Source: Opisthocomus hoazin
Lineage: Eukaryota; Chordata; Aves; Opisthocomiformes; Opisthocomidae
Assembly: GCF_030867145.1 (NCBI RefSeq)
Contig: NC_134419.1
Span: forward strand, 6,289,501 to 6,353,500
Direction: 5' to 3'
DNA length: 64,000 bases
The notes under the pieces are model-generated. The model ran no database searches and had not been told where the DNA came from. It worked only from the letters and a program-made list of their open reading frames with translations. Made by a program: the position numbers and the translations under genes. Below are positions 52,901 to 64,000 of the stretch, in pieces (position 1 is the stretch's first letter; every line of letters starts with the position of its first letter).

Positions 52901-54889
52901 TCTATGTATTTGGCACGTGGTTGGGGCGGCGGGGCAGAGTAGTGCTTCCCTCCTGCCATACTCTTCCTCCTCCATGGCCATCGCCGCCACGACCGGTGGC
53001 TTTTCCCGAGGTGATTTTTCCTCTCCACATTCCCCAGCCATGCAGGCAGCTGCGGGGTCCGTCCGTCCGTCCGTCCATATGTGAGGCAGCGCCGCTGCAG
53101 CCTGCTGCCTCGAGATAAAGTCCAAAGGAAGACCTCTGGCTGTGTCTTAAGCTAACATTTTTCTTTTTAATTTTTTTTTTTCCCCCCCCCCTTAATGTTT
53201 CTGCGTCAACCCTTGAGCATTTGATCTGGTGTCTCTCCTTCCCGGGGTGCGGCAGCTTTCTGTAGTGAAAATGAGCTCTCGCCGCCCCTCCTGCCTCAAG
53301 CAGGGCCTGGGGTGGGGGTTTTTCCCTTCCCTTTTTCCCTGGATTTGGGCTGGTTTCTTCTGACCTCGCAGGGCTGAGCTCACGCCTATAATTGGGATTT
53401 TTCAGCTACAAACCGAGGCAGAGGATGCGCTGCTGCGGCTCAGCTTTGCCGGTGAGCGTGACCTGCCCAGCACGGCTGGGGTGCCGGCGTCCCATGGCGT
53501 TCCCGCTGGGCACGCCAGCCCTGAGCCGGTCCCGCTTACCTGACGTGGGATTTCCCCCGTGTCCCCGTCCTGCCCCAGCTCCCCCCCGTGCGGCTGCCAT
53601 CGCGCCCGGTCCAGCGCCCATGGGCGCCCGCCAAGGCAAGCAGCCAGCTGGCCCCCCCTTTTCTCCCCAAACAGGCTGCTGCGAGGGTGTCCCAAGCCTT
53701 GGCTTCGATTATTTATTAATTTTTGGCAACTGTGAGGGGAGAAAAGCCCCTGCCTCCCCCCCCGGGCAGCTGGCGGTGCCCGGCTCAGCCCCCCCGGGCA
53801 GGCAGGGAGCTGCTGCCTGCCCTGAGCTGTGCCTTGCAGCTGGGCTTCTGCGCTGGGGAGGGGCTGGGAGCGGGGTTTGTTGCTTTGGGGTTTGTTGCTT
53901 TTTTATTTTAAGTGGAAAAAAAAAAAAAAAGGTGGTGTACGCCGAGGAAGGGGGCAGGGCGCTTCCTCGCTGGGCGCCCTGGTTTGGGGTGGGCAGATAA
54001 GGCTGCGGCGTCCCGCTTGGCTCCGCTCCCCTGCCAGAGCCTCGCGGAGCGTCCTCCTGGCCCTCCCCGGGGGCTCATCCCTGGGTTTTGGGGGACCCCC
54101 GGCTGGGATAAGGGCAGCCTGTGGGGTGTGGGGGCTGCTCAAGCCCACACGTCCCCCCGCCCGGGAGCGATGCTCGAAGCGAGGAGGAGGAGGGAGAGGT
54201 GCTTCCCTCCCGTCGGCTCCTTTCTGCGGGAGAGCCGTGCAGCTGGCGGGGTGTAAATCACACCCGGCCTCCCCCCGCGCCGCTGCCCGTCTGCCCGCCG
54301 GGAGGTGACGGCTGGTGGCAGCGTTGGGGTGACTCCACCGCTGCTTCGGCCCCCTCCGGCGTCCCCGGGGGCTCTGGGAGGGGGTCTGCTGCCCCCAAGC
54401 AGCCGAACCTGGGGCTGGTGATGGAGACTCTTCTGCTGTTGGGGTCTTCCTCGGCGAGGCGTGAGCCCGGGAGGTTGGGTCTGGTTTTGTAAGACCCTGG
54501 TGGGGTTTGGTTTGAGGCAGGGACGGCCACGCTTGGTCTCATCGTAGGGGGGGTATTTTGGCAGGGCTGGGCTTGGTGGGGCATTGCTGGGGATGGAGGT
54601 GGGAGCTCGCAAGTAGGCAAAGCCTGGGTCCACGTTGCCCGTGGGCATCCTCAGCCCGTCTCGAGGGCTATTTTCCATGAAAAAACCCCAACCAGCTGGT
54701 TTTGTTTTATCCTGGGCATCGCAGCACCGAAGCATGGGTGCTTCACGCCTTTGCTCATCTCCTCTGGAGATAAGGTCCAGGCTGGGGCTCCCAGGGCTCA
54801 TTCCATTGTTGAAAACGCGTTCACTTGCTTGTCCTGGAGCCCTTCAGGGTGTGGTGGCACGTCCGGACAGCTTGTCCGTCCTTACCTGC

Positions 54890-55010
54890 AGTCATCAAGG
54901 AGTTTTCAGCATGACTTATATAAAGCCTTTGTACTTGGATTGCTCCACCATGCTGCACAATGGCTTCTTTGTCATCCTGCCAGCTAATTAATTTTAACTT
55001 TTACCGTTGC
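54890..55010. promoter_or_regulatory. Candidate intronic conserved element
   Basis: Block with GACTTATATAAAGCC, CCAGCTAATTAATTTTAAC and few CpGs in a GC-rich intron; non-repetitive. Confidence 0.35.
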
Positions 55011-57539
55011 TCCAGCGCGGTGCACCGTCCGCCTGGTCCATTTGAAGCTTCCCCGTCCCCCCCTTAAGTGTTTTCCAAGCAGTTTGACTTGTTGCTGCTG
55101 AACATGGGAGGAATCGTCTGGCCCCGCTGGTGCTCATCTTCTGGAGAAGGAGCTGCCCTCGCGCTGCTGCCAGGGCCAGGGGTGGTGAAGAAAAAGCCAT
55201 TAGGAGGCTCAGGTTTTCTCCGGTGGCTTGTTTCTCCTGGCTGGCAGCTGAAGGTGCCCCTGGAGAACATCTTCTGATGAAAATAACAGGCTCTCGCTCC
55301 CCGGCTGGTGATTGGCACCGCGTGCATCTCGCAGCCGGAGGTGAAAGCCTTGGCTGCGTCTTCAGGACAAAAGATCTCACGCTCGGGAATGTCCGTGCGC
55401 TGGGACGTGACGGTGATTATTTCTGGAGGGTCGGGCTCAGGCTGAGTGCTGGAAACCAGATGTTTTTCCCTTGCACCCTGTGAGCAAACATCTGCAGCGG
55501 GTACCACCGCAGCATCCCTGGGGCGGGGGGGAGCTCGCCGTTGGTACCCTGGGGATGCTCACGGGGCAGCCGAGCATCTCCCCGGTGCTCCCAGAGAAGG
55601 CCCAGGAGGGATGTGACACCAGCTGGGCGTCCCCAGCCCGGTGGGGTGGGACGAGCCGGGGCATCGCCTTTCCCAGGGAGGAGGGATGGGGATCGCCGCG
55701 TGCGTGAACACCGGCCGAGTTGGCAGCGATGGGGTTCGGGCGAGCGGCGCTGCGGTGGAGAGGAGCTCCGCTCCGCTCGGGGTGGGGACGGTGGTGGGTC
55801 AGGGACTGTGGAGCTGCCACCTTTGTCTTTAATCTGGTTATGAGGACGGCTATTAGAGATAATGAGTTTTGCCTGTCCCCGCCGTTGTAATACAAGAACC
55901 CAACTGTCTTTCACCACCGCGAAGGTCACTCATCTTTATTTCTGGTTGTAAATTTTGCTGGTTACAGATGTTTGGGGTTGACGGACATGGCTAATTAAGT
56001 TTCTCCCGCCAATGAGTTGGCAAGGCGCAGGGGTGCGGGGGTGAGGTCGGAGGGCAGGACCGGAGCCGGGTGGCAATGCCAGCAGCCCTTCGGCACGGTG
56101 GCCTGGCCGTGAGCCCGTCTCACCGCAGCCCCGGAGCAACGCGGGGCTGGGTTTGCACGGACCCTTGCGCCTCTCTTGGTGATGATTTTGGAGCAGGCTG
56201 GTGGGAAGAAGGCGGCTTTGGGAGCAAGTTGCCACCTTGCTGCCCTCATCTGAGAGGATTTCAGCAGGAATTGTCACACCTGCTGTCCCCACCCTGACCC
56301 GAGGGTGGGAAGGAGGGGGGATGCCGAATGAGGGATCCCCAATATTTTTCCCATCGAGCATCTTTTGCACCAGCGGAGGCTTTTTCTTTCCCAAAGAGGT
56401 TTTTGATGGAGGGATCGATGGTGTGCTGGGTGGCACAGCCGATACCCCGCACCGAATCAGCACACCGGTGGGGGGGTGGGAGCCCCTTTCCCTGGGGCAC
56501 GATGCTGGTTTGCTGCCCGGTGCAAACCCCAGCAGGCAGGAGCCGGCTGCGTGCGCTGCCCGCACGCTTGGAACGCAGCACGTGCTGCCGTGCCTCCCCA
56601 GCTCCGCTCCCCCCGCGCGCCTGATTTATGCCGCTCCACATTTTCTCCTCGTTTCCATGCCTCTTTCTCCCCTCCCTCCTTTTTTTTTTTTCATTCCCCT
56701 TGTGCTGCCTGTGCATTGCCTTGCTCCTTTTTTCTTTCCCTTATTGCTCGCAGGCCTCCCCGTTATCCCAGAAAGCTGTGATTTTTTGGGGCTCCCTGCT
56801 TCAGTGCATTCAAAATGGGCGTTTATCCCCCCAGAGGAGGGGACCGTGGTCCCCATCACACCCTGCTGGGACATGGTCCCTGGGTGGCGAGGGGGGTATT
56901 TTTATTTTTATTTTTATTTGATTTTATGGTCGCGGAGCGCAAGCTGGGTGTTCACGCTGGGGATGCTCCTGGCCCTTGGTAGCTGCAAAACCAGTGGGGT
57001 GGCCACGGGTGCCCATCGCCTCCGTCCCGACGCCGCTGCCGGGCGCAGCGCCGGCCATCTGTCCCCTCCTGCGCGGCGCCGGCCTGCCGGCCGCTTGCCC
57101 GGCGTCTGCAGGGCCGCGAGGGCTGGTATTTACCGCAAAAAAAAAATTGAAAAAGTCCCAGTTTTGCTTTGTTTGCCCCCGTTTCATATGTATAACCTGA
57201 GTTTTGGTGGGGTTTTTTTTGGTTTTGTGTTGTGTTTGGTTTTTTTCCCCCCTCCCCGCTTGCCGTGCCAGGCGCATCGAAAGTTTGCTGGGTCTTGCGT
57301 GCGTGTGCGGATGCCGAATAATTTTATTAGCCGCCTGGAAGGGAGCCAGCGCGGCGTGCATCGCGCGGGAGGCGGCTGCTGGGGCGCTTGTTCTTTTATT
57401 TCCCTTTCCCAGCTGCCCCCCCCCCTTTGCCTCCCCTGGTCTCCCGCAGGTCGCCGCATCGGCGTTATCCTTTTATTTTATTTTTTTTACATGCATTTCT
57501 TTTCTTTTTTGCTTTCTTTTTTTTTTTTTTTTGCTCCTT

Positions 57540-57700
57540 AAAGGGTTAAAAACGATGGGGAAGTTCAGCTAGCACTTGCAAGATATGGTTGCCTTAGCAA
57601 CAGGCCTCCTAATCTGGTAGGTGACCTGAGAGACTGTGGAAGATGCAGGGGTTGGTTTGGCATTTCATTATTTCATGAGGCTGCGGCTCTCCAGCTGGTT
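57540..57700. promoter_or_regulatory. Candidate intronic element with perfect RFX X-box
   Basis: Contains GTTGCCTTAGCAAC at 57588-57601, a perfect palindromic X-box (GTNRCC-N2-RGYAAC). It is flanked by GGGTTAAAAACG and CATTTCATTATTTCATG. Non-repetitive, starts right after a poly(T) tract. RFX occupancy is inference. Confidence 0.5.
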
Positions 57701-58566
57701 CCCTTCCCAGCGCCGCCGCCGCGGCTGCTCCCCCCGCCGCCGCCCCCGGCATTCCTCGGCAAAGCCCGGGGAGGGGGGGTCCGACAGCACCCGGTCTCCT
57801 CCCCGGGCGCTGGTGGGTCCCAGGAGCTGGTGCCCGGGGAGGGGGAGAGGGCTTCCCGCAGCCCAGGTGCTGATTATTCAACTTTGGGGTTGCAAAGATG
57901 GTTTCCTGCCTTGCCTTCCCTCCTTCCGAAGGATTCGCCGTCGCGAGCTGGTGAAATAATCCGTGCGTCCCTTGGTCCCGCTCTGGAGAGCTTCCCAACC
58001 CCAGATTTCAGGGTCTGCGCTGCTCGGTCGGGGCGAAGCCCGGCCGTGGGGCTCTCGCATGGGGAGCAGGGGCTCCAGCGACGCGCTGGTGGGGCTCGGG
58101 CAGGGCAGCGCGGGTTGGAAAAGGGGATGGGGATGAGGTGCAGGGGTCCCACAGGCGTTTTGGGGAAGGAGGGGTGGGTTTGGGAGGAGCGTGGCAGCCC
58201 TGCTCCAGCTGCTTTAGGCTGCTCTGAGCTCACGAGGCCAGGCGAGGACAACCGGCACGTACCCTCATATGGGTGGGCCAAGACCTGGGTGTTCCGGTGC
58301 CGCAGCCATGGCTGCCTTCTCTTTTTTTTTTGCTTGGAAACATCCCCAAGTTGGCATTTCCCAGCGCACTCCCTTTTCCCTCGCTGTCGTGACTGCTCCG
58401 TGCGACGCGTCGGTGGGTGCCCACCACTCCTTGTTGTCTAAATTAAGAAACCACATCAGAAAACTTCCCTGCCAAATATTTGACCTCACCGAATCTCCAG
58501 GTGCCGTCGGGCGGGCATTCAGGCTCTCCCGCTGGCTCAGTCCCACGTGGGATTCATGCTTACATA

Positions 58567-58907
58567 TAAATGCTTACAAATATCTCAAGGGTGGGTGTCA
58601 GGAGGATGGGGCCAGACTCTTTTCAGTGGTGCCAAGTGACAGGACAAGGGGCAACGGGCACAAACTGAGGCACAGGAAGTTCCAGCTGGACACAAGGAAG
58701 AACTTCTTCCCTCTGAGGGTGACGGAGCACTGGCACAGGCTGCCCAGGGAGGTTGTGGAGTCTCCTTCTCTGGAGGTATTCAAGACCCGCCTGGACAAGG
58801 TCCTATGCAGCCTGCTGTAGGTGACCCTGCTTCGGCAGGGGGTTGGACTGGGTGACCCACAGAGGTCCCTTCCAACCCCTGCCATGCTGGGATTCTGTGA
58901 TTCTGTG
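58567..58907 (+). mobile_element. CR1 LINE 3' fragment
   Basis: 3' region from the ATAAATGCTTACAAATATCT block to two terminal ATTCTGTG octamers (58890-58907). Inserted in SSBP3 intron 4 in the sense orientation. Confidence 0.93.
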
Positions 58908-60090
58908 GGATTCGGACGGGCGTCTCTCCCGCCCTGCAGCGCCCGTCGGCACAAAACCGCCGCAGCCTGGTCCCAGCCGTCGCTGAGCTCTTTGCCGGGA
59001 CGGCCGAGCCGCGCTCTGTGCACGAAACGGGGACGTTCTCCTCCTCGCCGCGCGATGCCGAGGGGTAACCACTGCCCTTGGCACGCAGCCTCGGCGGCTG
59101 GGCAAGGAGACCCCCGGGGAAGGGAGGTGTCCGAGGGGCCGAGCTCCCTGCGGGCACCAGCGGGATAACGGGGCCGGGATAACGCCGGGAGCATCCCGTT
59201 CTTTTGTTTTCCCCCCTCCCGCTGCTGCGCGGTGGCAGCTGCCTGCGGACGCCGGGGAGAGCCGCCTTTGTTTATCCGCCTCTCCGGCGGAGCGAGGGCA
59301 GGGATGCGCTTGGATCGAGGTGCCGATCTGTCATCGCCCGGGTTTTATGCATCCCCAGGCAAGGAATCAGCGGCGCAACGCGCAGACTTTTTGTTACTTA
59401 TCGCCGAGCTCTGTGCGGAGCGCGGCTGCTGAAAGCAATCTGGTGTCTGCGATGCCCAGATTTATGGTTTCCCAGCCTCATGCTAGGTGTTGGCTTCCAC
59501 CGGGAAGCGAAAAAACCTGGTTTGAGCCATTGGTGGAGGATGAGAGGACCGCGGCGTGCCGCAGCGTCGGACCTGGGCAGGTCTGGTCCCCAAGCTGGCG
59601 AGTGCCCCCAAACCCATCATTGCCCCAGGTGGGACAGCATCTCCCCTGCTCCGTCGTAGCTGGTGGACACAGGAGGACCGATGTCCCAGGGAGCCGAAGA
59701 CCAGTTTGGCTTTCCCTCCGGGTCTCCTCCACTCAGGACACGTTTCTCTGACCCCCTGCCTGCCCCACCGGGGTGGCAGAGACAGGAGCTGCCCCTCGGT
59801 GGGCGGGGGACGAGCCATCGAAAGGGAGCAAATCCAGGTGAGCCAGCAGAATCCCTAGAAAGCATTTTTTTTTTTCATCGCTTCATCCCTTTTTTGCCAC
59901 CCACCCCGCATCTCTGCTTTGTGAGGCTTTCCAGGATTCGTGCCTCTCGGCGCGGATTTCGGGCAGTCGGCCGGTTCCCCAGGGATGGACAGACGGACAG
60001 ACTGCCGGTCAGCGGGCACGCACCGCCCGTCCGCAGAGCACCACACTCTGCCTTGCCAGGAGCTCCCCGGTCTCAAGCACAGGATTATAC

Positions 60091-60153
60091 TTTTTTTTTT
60101 TTTTTTTAAAGAAAATCAAAAATTCCCAGGGAAAATTTAAAAAAAAAAAAAAG
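60091..60153. repeat. Facing poly(T) and poly(A) tracts
   Basis: About 17 T at 60091-60107 and about 14 A at 60139-60152, separated by about 31 bp, forming an imperfect hairpin. Intronic; no coding content. Confidence 0.85.
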
Positions 60154-63100
60154 TGCCGTCTCCCCCCCCCGCCTCCGCCCTGCTGAGAAGCGGCTCTGCG
60201 ATGGCGGCTGGAAAGCGGAGCCGTAAGTGTTGCGCGTGCCATCTGCTCCGCTTGGATCGCGGGAGCGGCTGGAGCCGGCGCAGCCTCGCGGGGAGAGGCG
60301 GGGGGGGGCACAGCGCTTGCTGGGGTGAAGATGGGGTCCCCCCTGCCCCAGCGGAGAGCTCAGTGGTTCTCTGGGTAGGTTTGAAGCCCGGGCTGGGTCT
60401 GGTCGGAGGCGTCATGTGGAGGTTGGACCCCTGGGAGGGTCCTCAGCCCCCTCCTTTGCACCCAGGAGGAGCTCTGTGGGTCATCCCTGGGATGAAGATG
60501 GTCGTGAGGTGGGATGAGGCCTCTCAGAAGGAAATGGGCAGGGTCTGGGTGCTCAAAACCTGGGGGTTTTTTAAGCATTTGCAGCTTCGCTGGCTGCCTG
60601 AGTTGGAAGCGTGTGCTGGTGACCGGGTGTTCTGCAGCTTGGGGTGCATCTCGTGGGGACCCCGGGCGATCACTGTCATGAGAGCAGCTCGGCATGACAC
60701 ATCTGGTCCTCCCAAAGGACCTGCCAAAGGAAAGCTCCCTCCTCAGTACGGGAAAACTTCAGCCATCTCTAAAAAGACAGAAATGCATTTATTTGTGGGT
60801 TTGCTATGGGAGCGTCTCTGGGTTCCCACACAGGTTCCTCCACAGCTGGCTCTTCAGCTGGGGCCGCTGGAACAGTTGGCTTTCCCTCTGCTTTACCTGT
60901 TTTTTACAAAATCGGTGGTTTTTTGAGACCTCCCAACGGGTCAAGCTGGCGGATGCAGAAGTGGGGTGCAGAGGGAGCCTGGGCTTGCTCCCTCCGAAGG
61001 CAGCAGGGCTTGCTGCCTGTCCTTGGCGGCCGTGCCGGAGGCTCTCGCCTGCCCGGGGGGCTCATGCTGGTCTGTGGGTGTTGGGTTGTTCTTTACGAGG
61101 TCGTCAAGAGATGAACATCTCCAAAATGTGTGATATCCAACCTGGGAGATCAGTTTTGACTGCAGGTACGGCGACTGTGCTGCATGCAGCCATGAATTGC
61201 CCCTTGGCTTGGCTCCACCACCAGCATTTTTGGTGTATATATGTAATTTTTTATGTGTGTTAGGAAAGGTGCTCAGAGGTAGGAGACTCGGAGCGGGCGC
61301 CCGGCGCTTTCCCCCTCTTCCCATGTAAAACATGGTCGCTCCTCTTTGCCTGCTTTCGGTGCTGATAGAAAAGGCAGCGGCGGCGTGGGTGGGTTGAGCT
61401 GAGGGAGAAGGAAAAAAACTCCCCAGACACAACCGGAGGGCTTGGAAGGAGACATGGGAAGCCAAGGAGCAGCTGAAACAGCTGGGGAAGGCGTCTAGGC
61501 CAGCGGTGAGCCTTGCTGGTGGTGCAGAAGGCTTTTGGTCTCGCTGGGCTTCAGGGCAGGGTGGAAGGAACCCAATTCAGCGTTTCCCTGTGCGTGGTCA
61601 GACCTTTACGGGGGGGTTCTGCGGTTCAGCCCAGGCTGCGGCGAGACCTCGTTAGAGCCCAGCGCTTTATCGGGGAACCTGTTTGGAGCCCCAGCTCAGT
61701 CCCGTGAAGGTTACGTTCATGAGACGCGTCCTCCTCACCGAAACCCGGCGTCTGGGTAGCACCGCCGTGCCGACAGCGCGCCGGCTCTGCGGAGACGCCC
61801 GCTGCCGTAAGCCATCCCACCTTGCCGGGCGCTAATCGCCAGCGGTTCGAGGTGCGGTGCTCCGGTGGCTACCCCTGAGCTGAGTGCTCGGAAATTCGGT
61901 AATTGGGCTGGAACAATTATTTTTGGCTTTTGCAGAGGGAGAGGCTATAAATAATCACCCTGTGAGCTGGTGCCGTGACTCTGCAGCCTCCGTGGGGGGG
62001 TTGCGTTGGGTTTTTTTGTTGGGTTTTTTTTTTGTTGTTGTTTCTTTGCTGCCGTCCGGCTGGCTTTTTCTTGGCGGCTGAGAGTGGGAGACTTATCTGC
62101 AGAAAATGCCATTTGAGTTGATTAAAGGAACTCCTGCCATTGGCCAGAGCTGCCAAACTTTCTGCAGAAACGGTTACGCGTTCTGAGAAAACCACCCCCG
62201 GGGACCTGGCTCCCCGGGCTGCAGCCGGGCCCTGGGGCGGTGGTGGGGGGGAGGAGGAGGAGGAGGAGGGCTGCCCAGGCTCGCTGAAGGAAAACAAAGT
62301 GGAAAGCAAAGGATGCCGGTCTCAGCAGCATCGTACCGAGGAGGACCTGCTGAGAAGAGGTGCGGAGGAGGCAGCAGTGGTGGGCACGCTGCTGTTCTTG
62401 CACCTCTCCGATGGCAGCAGCTTGCACAGCCTTCAGACTGAGGGCTTTTGGTCATTATGGAGCCAATGATGAACCCGTTATGGGTTTCAGGCAGGGACTG
62501 ATCCGAAAACCTCTGCGTCCTGGTACCCGTCCCGCAAGCTCCATCCCAACACCCATCCGACGCACATGGGAGCCAAATCACAACAGCCTTAGCAGAAGCA
62601 AACAGCATCTAGTGCACCTTCTTTTCTAAGCCCTCTGTCACATCTAAAATAAATTTGCATCTAAATTGACAGGCTGGTTTTAATGTCTTCTGGCTATGTA
62701 GCGCTTAAAGGCCCAGGCTTCCCTCGTAGGTGGGCGCGGGGCATCGTCCCCGCTCGTGCAGGGTGCTGGCGTGGTGGTACGGAGCAGTCCCGAGGCAGAG
62801 GAGGGAGAGGCATGGGGTGACTGCTCGCAGGGAAGCAGGAGATTAGTTTTTCCCTTTTTTTTTAAACATATTATTGAAAGGATTGAGACTGATAGGCTGG
62901 TGGGTGAGGGTGGCCGGCGCTGGGCAAGCCGGGCTTCCCTCCGGGGATGCTGCTCTGTGCCGGGCTGCTGGCACCCTGCGCACCGTGCAGTGCCCTGGGT
63001 TGGTAGGAGCGCGTCCCACAGCCCTCTCCTTGCCTGCCGGCGATGAAAACGTGTCCCCGTTGTACGTGCAGGCTGCCAAAGACAACAGGCGTAAGGCACC

Positions 63101-63610
63101 GATGTCCTGGTACCGGGGTTTGGGGAGCATCGCTGGGGCTGGAGCTCCACCAGGGACCAGAAGACTGAGCGTATCGGGAAGGGCTGCGTAGAGCCAAGCA
63201 TCTCCCGAGCAGTCTCGCTGTGGCAGCTCTTCTTCGCCATCCATTATTTATTTGATCCTCTGCAAAACAAATTCGCTCCTCGGCACTGATTCTGATGACA
63301 GTGCTCATTTGACAAAAGAGGTAAAAGCAACTGGTTTTGTTCCCAGTCTAGAAGACTTTACCGTAAAGGTGTGTTTCCCTGCCGCCTTCTCCTGCAGCCC
63401 CTTTCGGTGTCAGTGAGATAAATCCGCGGGGTTTTAGGGCGGTGATGGAAATTTTGGAGTCTCAAATACCGAAACGTCGAGTGATGCGCTTCCCTCTTGA
63501 TCCCCGTCTTCCCAGGACCCGCGAGGGTGGTTGCTGTGGCTGGACCAGGGCTGACCAAGGTGCTTGCCTTGCCTCGTAGCTCACAGCTGAGAGTTTCTCG
63601 AGAGCAGAGC

Positions 63611-63723
63611 CGCCTGGACAAGGTCCTCTACAGCCTACTGTAGGTGACCCTGCTTCGGCAGGAGGGTTGGACTAGATGACCCACAGAGGTCCCTTCCAAC
63701 CCTGAACATTCTGTGATTCTGTG
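63611..63723 (+). mobile_element. CR1 LINE 3' terminal fragment
   Basis: Only the last about 113 bp of a CR1 3' UTR (GCCTGGACAAGGTCCTC to GATTCTGTGA). Intronic. Confidence 0.9.
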
Positions 63724-64000
63724 AAAAGGGGCTTTGTGGGGTGCGTTTCCTCGCCGCGCACGCTGTAGGAGGGCAGCTCTGCTTTGCGGGTGCACCAAGA
63801 AGTACGGGATTGGGGTTTGGGGCCGGCAGGCTGCTTTTGGCAGGGTTACTGGGGGTGACCTCGGTCACGCCAGTGGGCGAGCCAGCTCCGCTTGGCTTGC
63901 ACCGAACAAGCTGGAGCGGTGGGCTGAACGCCGCGCCGGGAAGTTTGGAGGGAGGAGACGGCGCGTCGGAGCCGCGTTCGTCAGGATGGAAATAACTGTC

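Larger units (their letters stand above)
45909..64000 (+). other. SSBP3: SSBP3 intron 4 (continues past window)
   Basis: Over 18 kb without any recognisable exon. The expected next exon (Ala-run then PSPVLGNIPPNDG) was not found. It contains candidate regulatory blocks, CR1 copies at 58567 and 63611, and low-complexity tracts listed separately. Everything else in this interval appears to be unique intronic sequence. Confidence 0.75.

Noticed and set aside
45909-64000. Further SSBP3 exons in the rest of the window
   Set aside because: The expected next coding segment was not found in any frame; all open frames lack similarity, so this is treated as intron.

Overview
This is a gene-bearing, GC-rich piece of a vertebrate nuclear genome, almost certainly avian. 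At least eight CR1 retrotransposon 3' ends carry the typical terminal ATTCTGTG octamer, coding exons are split by short GT-AG introns, promoters are CpG-rich, and gene order matches the block that lies on human chromosome 1p32. A dispersed LTR-like repeat that I recall from neoavian genomes suggests Neoaves. The species cannot be named. There is no bacterial or CRISPR content.

Left third (1-17 kb). PARS2 (mitochondrial prolyl-tRNA synthetase, single coding exon, +) is followed head-to-tail by TTC4 (Hsp90/Hsp70 co-chaperone, 10 coding exons, +). A four-pass TMEM205-family gene (3 coding exons, -) comes next. All three reading frames join cleanly at consensus splice sites. The gaps hold CR1 copies, and a 21-bp GC-box minisatellite sits directly in front of TTC4.

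Middle (16.4-44 kb). ACOT11 (two hotdog thioesterase domains plus a START lipid-binding domain) runs on the minus strand. Fifteen coding exons give 558 residues from the first usable ATG; a more distal 5' exon probably exists but was not found. Upstream lies about 18 kb without a recognisable gene. It contains an 11-bp minisatellite, a 92-bp repeat array, a pentamer array inside an unassigned CpG island (CTCF-like core, CCAAT box, TATA box downstream), a GGAT microsatellite, a minus-strand CR1 and several AT-rich blocks that look like conserved non-coding elements.

Right third (44-64 kb). SSBP3 starts on the plus strand in a CpG island. Its first four coding exons (92 residues, LUFS/LisH region) lie within 1 kb, and the rest of the window is its large fourth intron. 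That intron contains homeodomain-motif-rich blocks, a perfect RFX X-box and low-complexity tracts. A perfect 39-bp inverted repeat with a 7-bp loop sits about 0.6 kb upstream of the SSBP3 ATG.

The genes are ordinary conserved housekeeping or metabolic genes and do not form a novel pathway. The most interesting signals are structural and regulatory: the perfect hairpin, the TTC4 orientation compared with what I recall for human, the TMEM205-like neighbour, the repeat-built promoters and the putative enhancers.
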